DNA of 64,000 bases from an uncultured Bacteroidales bacterium. GTDB taxonomy: Bacteria; Bacteroidota; Bacteroidia; Bacteroidales; Muribaculaceae. Location of the stretch: positions 5,171 through 69,170 of the forward strand of contig CASBHZ010000006.1 of NCBI GenBank assembly GCA_949123685.1, given 5' to 3'. The notes below the pieces were generated by a model. The model saw only the letters and a program-made list of their open reading frames with translations. It was not told the DNA's origin and searched no databases. Shown in pieces: positions 34,585 through 41,700 of the stretch (its first letter is position 1; the number at the start of each line of letters is the position of its first letter). A program made the position numbers and the translations under genes.

Positions 34585-35098
34585 AATCGTGCTTGACGCC
34601 GATGTGATAATCCACTTTGTCAAGGCAGGTCAGTTCAGCCTGTTGCTGGACATATTCCCGGAGTATCAATATCTGATACTGGATGTGGTGTACGACGAGG
34701 TGACGGTGAGCAGGGCGATGAAAACACAGATTGACAATACCCTGACATTCCTTGCCTCCCGAATCGCTAATGTAAAGTTTGACCTTAAAGGAGAATCAAG
34801 GCTTGAATATGCCCGGCTGCGCAACACATTATTTTTGGGCAAGGGCGAGAGTGCCTGTATGGTGTATTGCCGAGATAATAAGGATGTGCTTGGAAGCAGT
34901 AACCTCAGGGATATAAAGGAGTATTGCAATCTGAATCAGATTACATACCTTACAACTCTCGACTTCCTGTATTACGCTTTCATAAGAAAGAAGATGACTA
35001 AGGAGGATGTCGATGCGTTCATAGCGGAGGTTGTCGCCAAAGGGAGCAAGCTCCCGGCTGTCGATATTGAGAGATACACACCCACAAGCCTAATTTAA
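34568..35098 (+). CDS. PIN-like nuclease of the island module
   Basis: The ATG at 34568 gives about 176 residues starting MTAKTKIVLDADVIIHFVKA. The Asp in LDADVI, the Glu in GKGESACMVYCRD, and the late SSNLRDI and TLDFLYYAF segments fit a PIN/VapC-like RNase fold. The expected fourth acidic position is less clear. The N-terminus overlaps the ImmA/IrrE gene by 17 nt; an upstream ATG at 34514 would overlap further and is less likely. It may be the toxin of the module, with XRE and ImmA as control; no classical antitoxin is seen. Confidence 0.7.
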   Translation: MTAKTKIVLDADVIIHFVKAGQFSLLLDIFPEYQYLILDVVYDEVTVSRAMKTQIDNTLTFLASRIANVKFDLKGESRLEYARLRNTLFLGKGESACMVYCRDNKDVLGSSNLRDIKEYCNLNQITYLTTLDFLYYAFIRKKMTKEDVDAFIAEVVAKGSKLPAVDIERYTPTSLI

Positions 35099-35238
35099 GG
35101 AATGTGAATCAAAGTGTTAGAAATCTCTAAAATGAACTCTCGGACTTGCCTGTCTCGGGAAAAATGACTAACTTCGCAATAGTGATTGGATACCGCTTGC
35201 AGAGGCAAGTCGCCAGAGCCAAAATCCGGCATCGGATA

Positions 35239-35335
35239 TTTGGCACTAATTCGGCACTACTGAATTTTGAAACTATCCAACTATTTGATATAACTGCATT
35301 TAGACAGGTAAGGCACGCCCCCTGTCTTTCCGCAA
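35239..35335 (+). repeat. Right end of island: GGCACTA boxes and attR
   Basis: Two GGCACTA boxes (35242-35248, 35253-35259) lie 60-80 bp before attR CCCTGTCTTTCCGCAA (35320-35335). They mirror the boxes at the left end. Confidence 0.7.
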
Positions 35336-35367
35336 AATAGATTAATTATCAAGTATTTGCAAAATCT

Positions 35368-35409
35368 ACACCCAATATTACACCTAGAAATGGCAGTAAT
35401 ATTGGGTGT
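35368..35409 (+). terminator. Displaced terminator, probably the original tRNA-Ser terminator
   Basis: ACACCCAATATTAC (35368-35381) and GTAATATTGGGTGT (35396-35409) form a perfect 14-bp stem followed by TTTATT. It sits just past attR, where the tRNA gene would have ended before insertion of the island. Confidence 0.65.
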
Positions 35410-35538
35410 TTTATTATAGCCAGATGATACACAATTCTGCAGGCAAAAATAACCTTGTATTATTTAATGTCATTTTATTATTTCGGCTCGAATATACATT
35501 TTGTTTTGAAAACGACATAAATTGACGCTTTCATTTTG

Positions 35539-35546
35539 TAACTTTG
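35539..35546 (+). promoter_or_regulatory. -7 box of the WYL regulator gene
   Basis: TAACTTTG lies 4 bp before the ATG at 35551. Transcription would then start at or after the ATG, so either the mRNA is leaderless or a later start is used. A -33 box at the right distance is not clear. Confidence 0.4.
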
Positions 35547-35550
35547 CCGT

Positions 35551-36462
35551 ATGAAACAAAATATGGGACGGTTAATCCGCTACATACTGATTATTCATAA
35601 GTTGTCAGGACATAGAAAATATGTCTCGGCCGACGAACTGATTTCTTATCTTAATCTTCAGATGGAGCTTCGGGGTTATGAAATCGGTATAAGTCTGCGA
35701 ACACTCCAACGAGATATAAAGGAAATAGCAGACATGTTTGAAATAGAAATCAAGAACTATCGTGGATATGGATATTATGTAGCCGACAGACCGGTTGAAA
35801 CAGATATAAGGTATCAGGAAATACTTATGAACTTTGACCTCCTTACATCCATGAATCAAAGCGGTCAGTCCATTGGCTTTATCATACCCGAACATCATCG
35901 TCCGAAAGGAAGTGATAGTATTCCAATCTTGATAAGAGCTACAAAGGAACAAAGATTTGTGGGATTCGATTACATCCTTGTAAGAAAAAGTGACAAGCTG
36001 ATTTCTAAGAAGGTTAAACCGCATTTTCTTAAAGAATCCCTTGGGTTGTGGTATCTCCTTGCTCTTGATGAGCATGATAATCTAAGATCCTACGGTATTG
36101 ACAGAATGCAGAATATCACATTGGATGACACTACATTCAAACGGGATGAATCCATAGACCCGGATGACCTTTTCAAACATAGTTATGGCATATGGGATGA
36201 CCCGTCAATGCCTATCGAGGACATCGAACTTTCATATTCCCCGTTGGACGGCAAATTTATAAAGACGACTCCATTGCATAGCTCTCAAAAGATTCTCGCC
36301 GACAATGACATCGAGTTCAGGATAAGTCTGCGGCTAAGGATTACCAATGATTTTGTAATGGCACTTCTCGCAAGAAGTGCGTCTCTTACGGTGGTAAAAC
36401 CGCTGTCGTTGCGTGCAAGAATCAGAGAGATTTATAAGGAAGCGATTGAAAGAAACAACTAA
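35551..36462 (+). CDS. WYL-domain transcriptional regulator
   Basis: This 303-residue protein has an N-terminal winged HTH (ISLRTLQRDIKEIADMFEIE) followed by a WYL domain (about 120-200). The WYL core contains VKPHFLKESLGLWYLLALDE and LRSYGIDRMQNITL. A C-terminal WCX-like region follows. WYL regulators sense nucleic-acid or nucleotide ligands and commonly control phage-defence or DNA-damage loci. Its partner here is the GIY-YIG-like gene 28 bp downstream. The function is inferred from context only. Confidence 0.88.
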   Translation: MKQNMGRLIRYILIIHKLSGHRKYVSADELISYLNLQMELRGYEIGISLRTLQRDIKEIADMFEIEIKNYRGYGYYVADRPVETDIRYQEILMNFDLLTSMNQSGQSIGFIIPEHHRPKGSDSIPILIRATKEQRFVGFDYILVRKSDKLISKKVKPHFLKESLGLWYLLALDEHDNLRSYGIDRMQNITLDDTTFKRDESIDPDDLFKHSYGIWDDPSMPIEDIELSYSPLDGKFIKTTPLHSSQKILADNDIEFRISLRLRITNDFVMALLARSASLTVVKPLSLRARIREIYKEAIERNN

Positions 36463-36490
36463 AAGAAACAACTAAAACAAACATAAGAAG

Positions 36491-36967
36491 ATGACAGCAG
36501 AAATTGAAAATTACAGAAAAGATGGTTTCATAGGCTTTGTTCCGGTATCTGAACTTCGTGGCAACACAAAAGTAATGCCTGAAAGTGGAGGTGTATATAT
36601 AGTCGTTCGCGATAGCGACATGGCTCCTGAGTTCCTTCCTGAAGGAACAGGTGGATTCTTTAAGGGAAAAAATCCTAACGTAAGTATCGACGAGCTAAAA
36701 ACAAATTATGTCGCTGGCAGCAAAGTTGTATATATCGGCAAGGCGACAAGTCTTAAAAAACGTGTCGGTCAGCTTCTTCGATTTGGCACCGGTTCCGCTA
36801 TTGGTCACTGGGGCGGTCGCTACCTTTGGCAGCTTGTAGATTCCGACAATCTACTCATAGCATGGAAGCCAACTCCGACGATAGACCCGAGGACCGAGGA
36901 AGTGAGGATGCTTGAAGAATACATGTCACTTCACGGTAAGTTACCTTTCGCAAATCTTACAATGTAA
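36491..36967 (+). CDS. GIY-YIG-like nuclease domain protein
   Basis: This 158-residue protein has ESGGVYIVVRDSD near residue 32 and, after an insertion, GSKVVYIGKATSLKKRVGQLLRFG near 75-95. This is the GVY.V ... VYIGKA..L..R.. pattern of GIY-YIG nucleases. A later Glu (EEVRMLEEYM) is in the right place for the metal-binding residue. It sits 28 bp after a WYL regulator and is likely its target. A role in defence or DNA processing is possible but unproved. The long insertion between the two GIY-YIG motifs is unusual. Confidence 0.65.
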   Translation: MTAEIENYRKDGFIGFVPVSELRGNTKVMPESGGVYIVVRDSDMAPEFLPEGTGGFFKGKNPNVSIDELKTNYVAGSKVVYIGKATSLKKRVGQLLRFGTGSAIGHWGGRYLWQLVDSDNLLIAWKPTPTIDPRTEEVRMLEEYMSLHGKLPFANLTM

Positions 36968-36972
36968 CAGAT

Positions 36973-37104
36973 ATGCGCAGCCTGTCCTCATTGATTCATA
37001 GTGCATTGTTCCCGTCAACGAGAGTTTACCATGATGCTAAGGGCAACTACCGTGGGTCCAGTACCGACCTCACTCCGTGGCTTACTCTTCTCGGACGCAG
37101 TTGA
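36973..37104 (+). CDS. 43-residue hypothetical protein
   Basis: This small ORF follows the GIY-YIG gene by 5 bp and ends 6 bp before the next ATG. The product is MRSLSSLIHSALFPSTRVYH and then a hydrophilic segment DAKGNYRGSSTDLTPWLTLL. No family is recognised. Its close spacing suggests it is translated as part of the operon, but it could also be the relic of a longer gene. Confidence 0.4.
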   Translation: MRSLSSLIHSALFPSTRVYHDAKGNYRGSSTDLTPWLTLLGRS

Positions 37105-37110
37105 GGCATT

Positions 37111-37446
37111 ATGATTTGGTTATACATTATCCTTACACCGTTATTAGCTCCTGTCTATTATATTTTTGCCAACTGGTATTGCCGTAAATATGATGCAGAG
37201 TTCACCACTGTTGATCCAAAAGGTTGGCCGAAAGAAAAATCGCAGATATTGAGAAACCACAGGAATATTCTTTTGGGATGGATTATTTTCATGGTCTAGG
37301 GATATTGTGTCGACTGGGGACAGAATGACTTACCATATGAATACACTCAGCCATCCACACACTGGAAAGAATCAAAGTGGGAACCAAATCCGGACGGTAG
37401 TTTTGTTGAATATTACAAGTCTATTAGTGAGGACAATCCGAAATAA
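37111..37446 (+). pseudogene. Membrane-protein ORF interrupted by an in-frame amber codon
   Basis: The frame opens with MIWLYIILTPLLAPVYYIFA (one membrane span) and a hydrophilic segment. It meets TAG at 37297-37299 after 62 residues. The same frame continues without a stop for another 48 codons (GYCVDWGQNDLPYEYTQPS... to SISEDNPK) and ends with TAA at 37444. The downstream part reads like real protein, so this is most likely one 111-residue gene with a nonsense mutation. I do not recognise the family. Amber read-through is a less likely alternative. Confidence 0.55.
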
Positions 37447-37484
37447 ATTGCTAAATTCGTAAATATAATTAGGATACATAGAGC

Positions 37485-38537
37485 ATGAAGAACTATAAAG
37501 ATAAGGAGTGTGAGCGTCAGCAAGCGCTCATAGAAACCAGCGGTCTGTTTGATGGAATTTCCGGTGGTGGCAGATTCATGGGCAAAGAGCGTCCATTTGT
37601 TTTGACGGACGGGATCCACAATCTCTATGCTCCGATAAGAGAAGGGTGCAGTCAGGCAACCCTCAGCCGGGAACTCCGGCGTAATTCCACAGAAAAAGGC
37701 AACTATCTGTGGAACAAGGCGCATGCAAAAGCCTTGGAACGCAGGAAGCGGACCACATCCAACAGGAAGCTCGACAGCGTGCTTGTATGGCGTATAAAGC
37801 AGATGATCGTCGACCACCAGTGGTCGCCCGAGCAGGTTTGCGGCGTACTGGCCAGGGAGGGGATATCAGTTTCCATACAGACGGTCTACAACATCATAAA
37901 TGCCGATCAGAGCGGCGAACTGCGACGTCACCGCCGCCATCCCGGCTTTAAACGCAGGTCCAAGGAGGGACGCAAACCTACGAAGGCCACCAACATACCC
38001 AACCGCACGAGCATACATGACAGGGCGCCCGAAGCCGACGGCAGCCGCTTCGGTGATTTCGAGATGGACCTTATTGTCGATGCTTACGGTCACGCGATCC
38101 TTGTGCTGCTCGAACGCATGACCGGCTTCGTGATGATGGAAAGGCTTCCTTGTGGGAAAAGGGCAAAACCGTTGTCAAAGGCTGTCGTGAGAATGCTGTT
38201 CGCATATCGTAAATGCCTTAAAACCATTACGACAGACAACGGGAGCGAGTTCGCGGCACATCTTGACATAACTGCGGGACTACGCATGAAAGGGCTTGAT
38301 GACGTGACCGTTTACTTTGCCGACAGTTACTGTTCCTGGCAGAAGGGTGCAGTCGAAAACGTAAACAAGCTAATACGTCAATACATCCCTAAAAAGTCCA
38401 ATTTCAATGACTTTTCTGACCGGTATATCAAGAATGTGGCAAAGAAATTGAACCTCAGGCCAAGAAAAAAACTCGGTTTTTCAAATCCGAAGTCCGAGTT
38501 TTTCAAACAAATCAATAATTTTGCACTTGCCAGTTGA
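37485..38537 (+). pseudogene. IS30-family transposase with a foreign N-terminus (chimeric)
   Basis: Residues from about 55 are IS30 transposase: the HTH remnant CSQATLSRELRRNSTEKGN, then the DDE catalytic domain with Asp in FGDFEMDLIVD, Asp in TTDNGSEFAAH and Glu in WQKGAVENVNKLIRQY. The first 53 residues (MKNYKDKECERQQALIETSG to YAPIRE) do not match IS30, which normally starts with a LT..QR..I..L helix. No left inverted repeat is found near the join at about 37645. The simplest reading is a deletion that fused the 5' end of another gene in frame to an IS remnant. Activity is doubtful. Confidence 0.75.
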
Positions 38538-38546
38538 ACCTGCGTT
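37645..38546 (+). mobile_element. IS30-family insertion sequence remnant (left end missing)
   Basis: The right end is intact-looking: a hairpin-like CTCGG...CCGAG in the gene's last codons, then the TTGCACTTGCCAGTTGAACC end (about 38520-38539), typical of Bacteroides IS30 elements. A matching inverted left end is absent, so the element is truncated at about 37645. Confidence 0.6.
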
Positions 38547-38578
38547 CCCTTTTATCATATAAAATATTAGTCGTGATG

Positions 38579-38610
38579 TTTGGATATATTATATATTGTT
38601 TGTAATTTTG
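38579..38610 (+). promoter_or_regulatory. Promoter of the arsR operon
   Basis: TTTG (38579-38582), a 20-bp spacer and TAATTTTG (38603-38610) precede the ATG at 38633 by 22 bp. A repressor could bind over it; no palindrome is obvious. Confidence 0.6.
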
Positions 38611-38632
38611 CGAACACCAAACAAAGTATGAT

Positions 38633-38962
38633 ATGGCAAATTTAGAGATAACACCTGAGCAGGAGCGTCTTGCGAGGTTTGCGAAAGCGATGGGGCATCC
38701 CACCCGTATTGCAATTCTGCATTTCCTCGCACAGAGAAATGAATGTTTCTTTGGCGATATACACGAGGTTCTTCCGATTGCGAAAGCCACCGTGTCGCAA
38801 CATCTGAGCGAATTGAAAGAAGCAGGTCTGATACAAGGCGCCATAGAACCTCCAAAGGTGAAGTATTGCATCAATGCTGAGAACTGGAAACTTGCCCGGC
38901 AACTGTTTTCACAGATGCTTGATGACTGCTGTCCCTCAAAAAAGAATAGCTGTTGCTCGTAA
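38633..38962 (+). CDS. arsR: ArsR/SmtB-family metalloregulator
   Basis: This 109-residue winged-helix repressor has the HTH region FAKAMGHPTRIAILHFLAQ and AKATVSQHLSELKEAGLIQG. The C-terminus carries two Cys pairs (DDCCPSKKNSCCS), a likely thiolate site for trivalent arsenic or antimony, as in Bacteroides-type ArsR proteins. It heads a run of arsenic/thiol genes, some broken. It would repress the operon until metalloid binding releases it. Confidence 0.9.
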   Translation: MANLEITPEQERLARFAKAMGHPTRIAILHFLAQRNECFFGDIHEVLPIAKATVSQHLSELKEAGLIQGAIEPPKVKYCINAENWKLARQLFSQMLDDCCPSKKNSCCS

Positions 38963-39029
38963 GCACTATTTTTTGCTCCAGATGTTCGTAATTCGGCAAA
39001 TAACAATCCAATTAAATACATTCAAGCAC

Positions 39030-39257
39030 ATTAAAAAATTACTGATGCTTTTCGCCCTTATGATAGGGCTGATGTCATGCGGAAGCGGAGATAACACCGC
39101 CACTGCGAAATCTCTTGAAAAGGATAGAGTGGAAGTGATATATTTCCACGGTAAGCAACCTTACTGAATTTAACTTCGGAAATGCCCGTAAACCCCGGAC
39201 GGCTTCAAGAAAGGTTTTACTGACAAAATCCGGCAATCTCTAAAAATATATGGATAA
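39030..39257 (+). pseudogene. Degraded ArsF-like lipoprotein gene
   Basis: A lipoprotein leader (KKLLMLFALMIGLMSCGSG) leads into the conserved VEVIYFHGKQ. Then the frame hits a stop (PY*). After it, a GFTDKIRQSLK segment in another frame resembles the end of the family. The presumed start codon is ATT (39030) where ATG AAA AAA would be expected. Most of the middle, including the expected CxxC region, is missing. The tail overlaps the next gene. ArsF-type proteins are linked to organoarsenical or nitroaromatic reduction; the assignment rests on the N-terminal match. Confidence 0.65.
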
Positions 39258-39675
39258 TAACAAGAAATCAAAGAAAGGATTTTGGTCAGTGCTATTTGCA
39301 CCCAAGAATAAAAATTGCTGCTGTAACAGCAATATCATAGTAGATGCTTCTGTAAAACATGCTATTGAGTGCGGCTGTACTTCTAAATCATCCGATACTG
39401 ATTGCATCTCATGCTGTGCCACATCGCCCAGTACAAAGGCCAGCGAGGTTTTTGTCCTCGGTCCCGGCTGTGCCAAATGCAAAGAGACATACAAGGTTGT
39501 CGAGCGTGTGATTGCAGAAAACAATCTCGACATCAAGCTCTCGAAAATAGAGGATATAGTCGAGATGATGAGCTACAATATCATGACCACACCAGCTGTG
39601 GTTGTTGACGGAACTGTAAAAATAAAAGGACACGTCCCATCTGCCGATGAAGTAAAAAAAGCTATCGGCATCTGA
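39250..39675 (+). CDS. Thioredoxin-fold protein with Cys-rich N-terminal extension
   Basis: This 141-residue protein has an N-terminal region rich in Cys (KNCCCNSN, IECGCTSK, DCISCCATS). A small redox domain follows with VFVLGPGCAKCKETY (CxxC), NIMTTPAVVVDG (cis-Pro) and IKGHVPSADE, as in the TM0996/MTH895 redox-active disulfide family. It belongs to a metalloid-resistance operon between arsF and the permease gene. A role in thiol delivery or reduction for arsenic handling is inferred. The ATG at 39250 overlaps the arsF relic by 8 nt. Confidence 0.8.
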   Translation: MDNNKKSKKGFWSVLFAPKNKNCCCNSNIIVDASVKHAIECGCTSKSSDTDCISCCATSPSTKASEVFVLGPGCAKCKETYKVVERVIAENNLDIKLSKIEDIVEMMSYNIMTTPAVVVDGTVKIKGHVPSADEVKKAIGI

Positions 39676-39697
39676 TTTGAAGCAACTTGAATCAGTT

Positions 39698-41038
39698 ATG
39701 GAAATAAAAAAGGAAATCAAGTTTCTGATATGGACTGTTGTCATATTCTTGACAGCGTTCTTCATGCCGGTTAACAGTGAAACGCTGTTGACAGCCATAC
39801 ACTCCTCTCTCGACCTCGCGAAATGGTATGCCCGTGAACATATAGTTCTCTGTCTTCTTCCGGCTTTCTTCATTGCCGGAGTGATTGCGGTATTTGTAAG
39901 TCAAGGAGCGGTATTAAAGTATTTCGGCGCAAATGCTAAGAAATGGGTGTCATATACTGTGGCTTCAGTATCGGGAGGTATCCTTGCCGTGTGTTCATGC
40001 ACTATTCTCCCGTTGTTCACAAGCATTTACAAACGTGGGGCCGGGCTTGGTCCGGCAATAGCGTTTCTATATTCCGGTCCCGCAATCAGCATACTTTCGA
40101 TAATTCTCACTGCCCGTATCCTCGGACTGGAAATGGGGATTGCCCGAATCATCGGTGCAGTCATGTTTGCTGTGGTAATCGGGCTTGTTATGTCATTCAT
40201 CTTCCGTAAGGAAGAAAGGGATAAAGAAGTTGCACAGATGAATATTATGCCACCGCCCGAAAAGCGTCCTCTGTGGCAGACCGCACTGTTCTTTTTTACC
40301 CTCGTGGCAATCCTCGTGTTCGCCAACTGGGGTGCGCCTTCCGAAATAAACCATGGAGTCTGGGCAGCGATCTATGGGGCGAAATGGTGGATAACATCGG
40401 CGCTCGCAATCGGATTGTGCGTTATCTTGGTAAAAATACTTCATCTCAAGGCACGATGGATTATCCTTGGAGCAATCTCGGTCGCTGTTTCGGCTTTTAC
40501 CGCAAATATTTTCATTCCCGATGCAAAACTAGCACCCCTTGTGCCGATGATTGTTTCTGTCGCTGTGCTTGCAATAATATTGCTATGTGATAAGAACAAT
40601 GATGAGAACCGCGAATGGGCGTTGTCATCATGGGGATTCGCAAAACTGATACTGCCGCTGCTTGCAGTAGGAGTTTTGACAGCGGGATTCCTGCTCGGAT
40701 CAACGAACGACGGTATAGAGCTACCCGGCATCATTCCCAACAGTTGGGTTGAATGGGCTGTCGGAGGCAATTCGCTACTGTCAAATTTCTTCGCAAGTTT
40801 TGCCGGAGCGTTTATGTATTTTGCCACCCTTACCGAAGTGCCTATCATTCAGGGACTGCTCGCTTCCGGCATGGGCAAAGGTCCGGCTCTCGCCCTGCTG
40901 CTTGCCGGTCCCTCGCTGTCACTGCCTAATATGCTTGTCATACGCAGTGTAATGGGTACGAAAAAGACCGTGGTATATGTCGTTTTGGTAATTGTCATGG
41001 CAACCCTCTCAGGCTGGATTTATGGATATTTCTTCTAA
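39698..41038 (+). CDS. ArsP-like permease (SO_0444 family)
   Basis: This integral membrane protein of about 446 residues has around ten spans. The motif GGILAVCSCTILPLF, with its CxC pair, is the hallmark of this permease family. Repeats of GKG-x-A.ALLLAGP type appear in both halves (AGLGPAIAFLYSGPAISI; MGKGPALALLLAGPSLSLP), reflecting an internal duplication. ArsP-type permeases export trivalent organoarsenicals; related ones move copper or zinc. The ATG at 39698 was preferred over a TTG at 39677. It is the best-preserved part of this ars-like operon. Confidence 0.85.
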   Translation: MEIKKEIKFLIWTVVIFLTAFFMPVNSETLLTAIHSSLDLAKWYAREHIVLCLLPAFFIAGVIAVFVSQGAVLKYFGANAKKWVSYTVASVSGGILAVCSCTILPLFTSIYKRGAGLGPAIAFLYSGPAISILSIILTARILGLEMGIARIIGAVMFAVVIGLVMSFIFRKEERDKEVAQMNIMPPPEKRPLWQTALFFFTLVAILVFANWGAPSEINHGVWAAIYGAKWWITSALAIGLCVILVKILHLKARWIILGAISVAVSAFTANIFIPDAKLAPLVPMIVSVAVLAIILLCDKNNDENREWALSSWGFAKLILPLLAVGVLTAGFLLGSTNDGIELPGIIPNSWVEWAVGGNSLLSNFFASFAGAFMYFATLTEVPIIQGLLASGMGKGPALALLLAGPSLSLPNMLVIRSVMGTKKTVVYVVLVIVMATLSGWIYGYFF

Positions 41039-41056
41039 ATTACAGACAATATAAAA

Positions 41057-41371
41057 GTGTTGATTCTTTGTGCCTGTAATAGTTGCCGAAGCCAGATGGC
41101 TCATAGCTTTCTACAGCCATTCAGTCATGAAATTGATGTATTCGCCGCAGGCACGAAACCTGCAGAAAAGATCATCGTGATTACAGTTTTTGCCGTGTAT
41201 GTCGCAGTAATAATTGGTGTTACGCTATACATCAGAGCGGAAACCGTAATCCAATATATAGGAGTGGCACTGATGGGCAAAGGAATCAGCACCGGAGCCG
41301 TCATTGCGCTTGTCATCGGAAGAGGCACATGCCGTATTCCGACATATAGCTCTTTTTCATGTAGAATGTAA
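41057..41371 (+). pseudogene. ArsC-permease chimeric remnant
   Basis: The first 35 or so codons resemble a low-molecular-weight phosphatase-type arsenate reductase (NSCRSQMAHSFLQPF, DVFAAGTKPAEK). The Cys-loop is altered: CACNSCRS instead of C-T-G-N-S-C-R-S. The frame then switches to a membrane segment (IIVITVFAVYVAVIIGVTLYI) and a permease-like QYIGVALMGKGISTGAVIALV. This is a deletion join of two genes. The start would be TTG at 41057 and the product is unlikely to work. Confidence 0.7.
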
Positions 41372-41524
41372 TTATCAACTTACTTTATTTTCCAAATCTA
41401 TGCTGTAATCTAAAAAATTCTGGCTATATTTGTTGACTAATCAATACATTAAATAATTTCGATGTCTCCTTACTTATGAAATTTAAGCAAAAGACATCAT
41501 TGATTTAAAGTGTTTAATGGACAT

Positions 41525-41692
41525 ATGAAAGATACATTGTTATATATATTAATGTGTTTGGGGGCTATTAACTTAAATGGTCGGGTTCGGGATATTGTAT
41601 ATGAATATCGGCATCCTTCCCAATCAATGAAATCCGCAGAGCCTGATGTTATAAACCAATATATATGTCCAAGTATGCGATACCAGAGGTAA
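41525..41692 (+). CDS. Doubtful 55-residue ORF before the BNR gene
   Basis: The ORF begins MKDTLLYILMCLGAINLNGR with a hydrophobic, signal-like start, and ends 8 bp before the ATG of the BNR protein. No family is recognised and codon evidence is weak. It may be a real small secreted peptide or a chance frame in the 330-bp gap after the ars remnants. Confidence 0.25.
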   Translation: MKDTLLYILMCLGAINLNGRVRDIVYEYRHPSQSMKSAEPDVINQYICPSMRYQR

Positions 41693-41700
41693 CTGAATTG

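Larger units (their letters stand above)
33057..35335 (+). mobile_element. Integrase-less 2.26-kb tRNA-Ser genomic island
   Basis: The interval is bounded by 16-bp direct repeats of the tRNA 3' end. It carries five GGCACTA boxes near the left end (33206, 33217, 33342, and inverted at 33243 and 33254) and two near the right (35242, 35253), the layout expected for integrase arm-type sites. The only cargo is an HTH, an ImmA/IrrE protease and a PIN-domain gene. No integrase is present, so it is either a deletion remnant or a satellite mobilised in trans. Confidence 0.75.

Noticed and set aside
35320..35335. Possible second tRNA-Ser gene
   Set aside because: Only the last 16 nt match; no acceptor, D or anticodon arm precedes it. 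It is the attR of the island.
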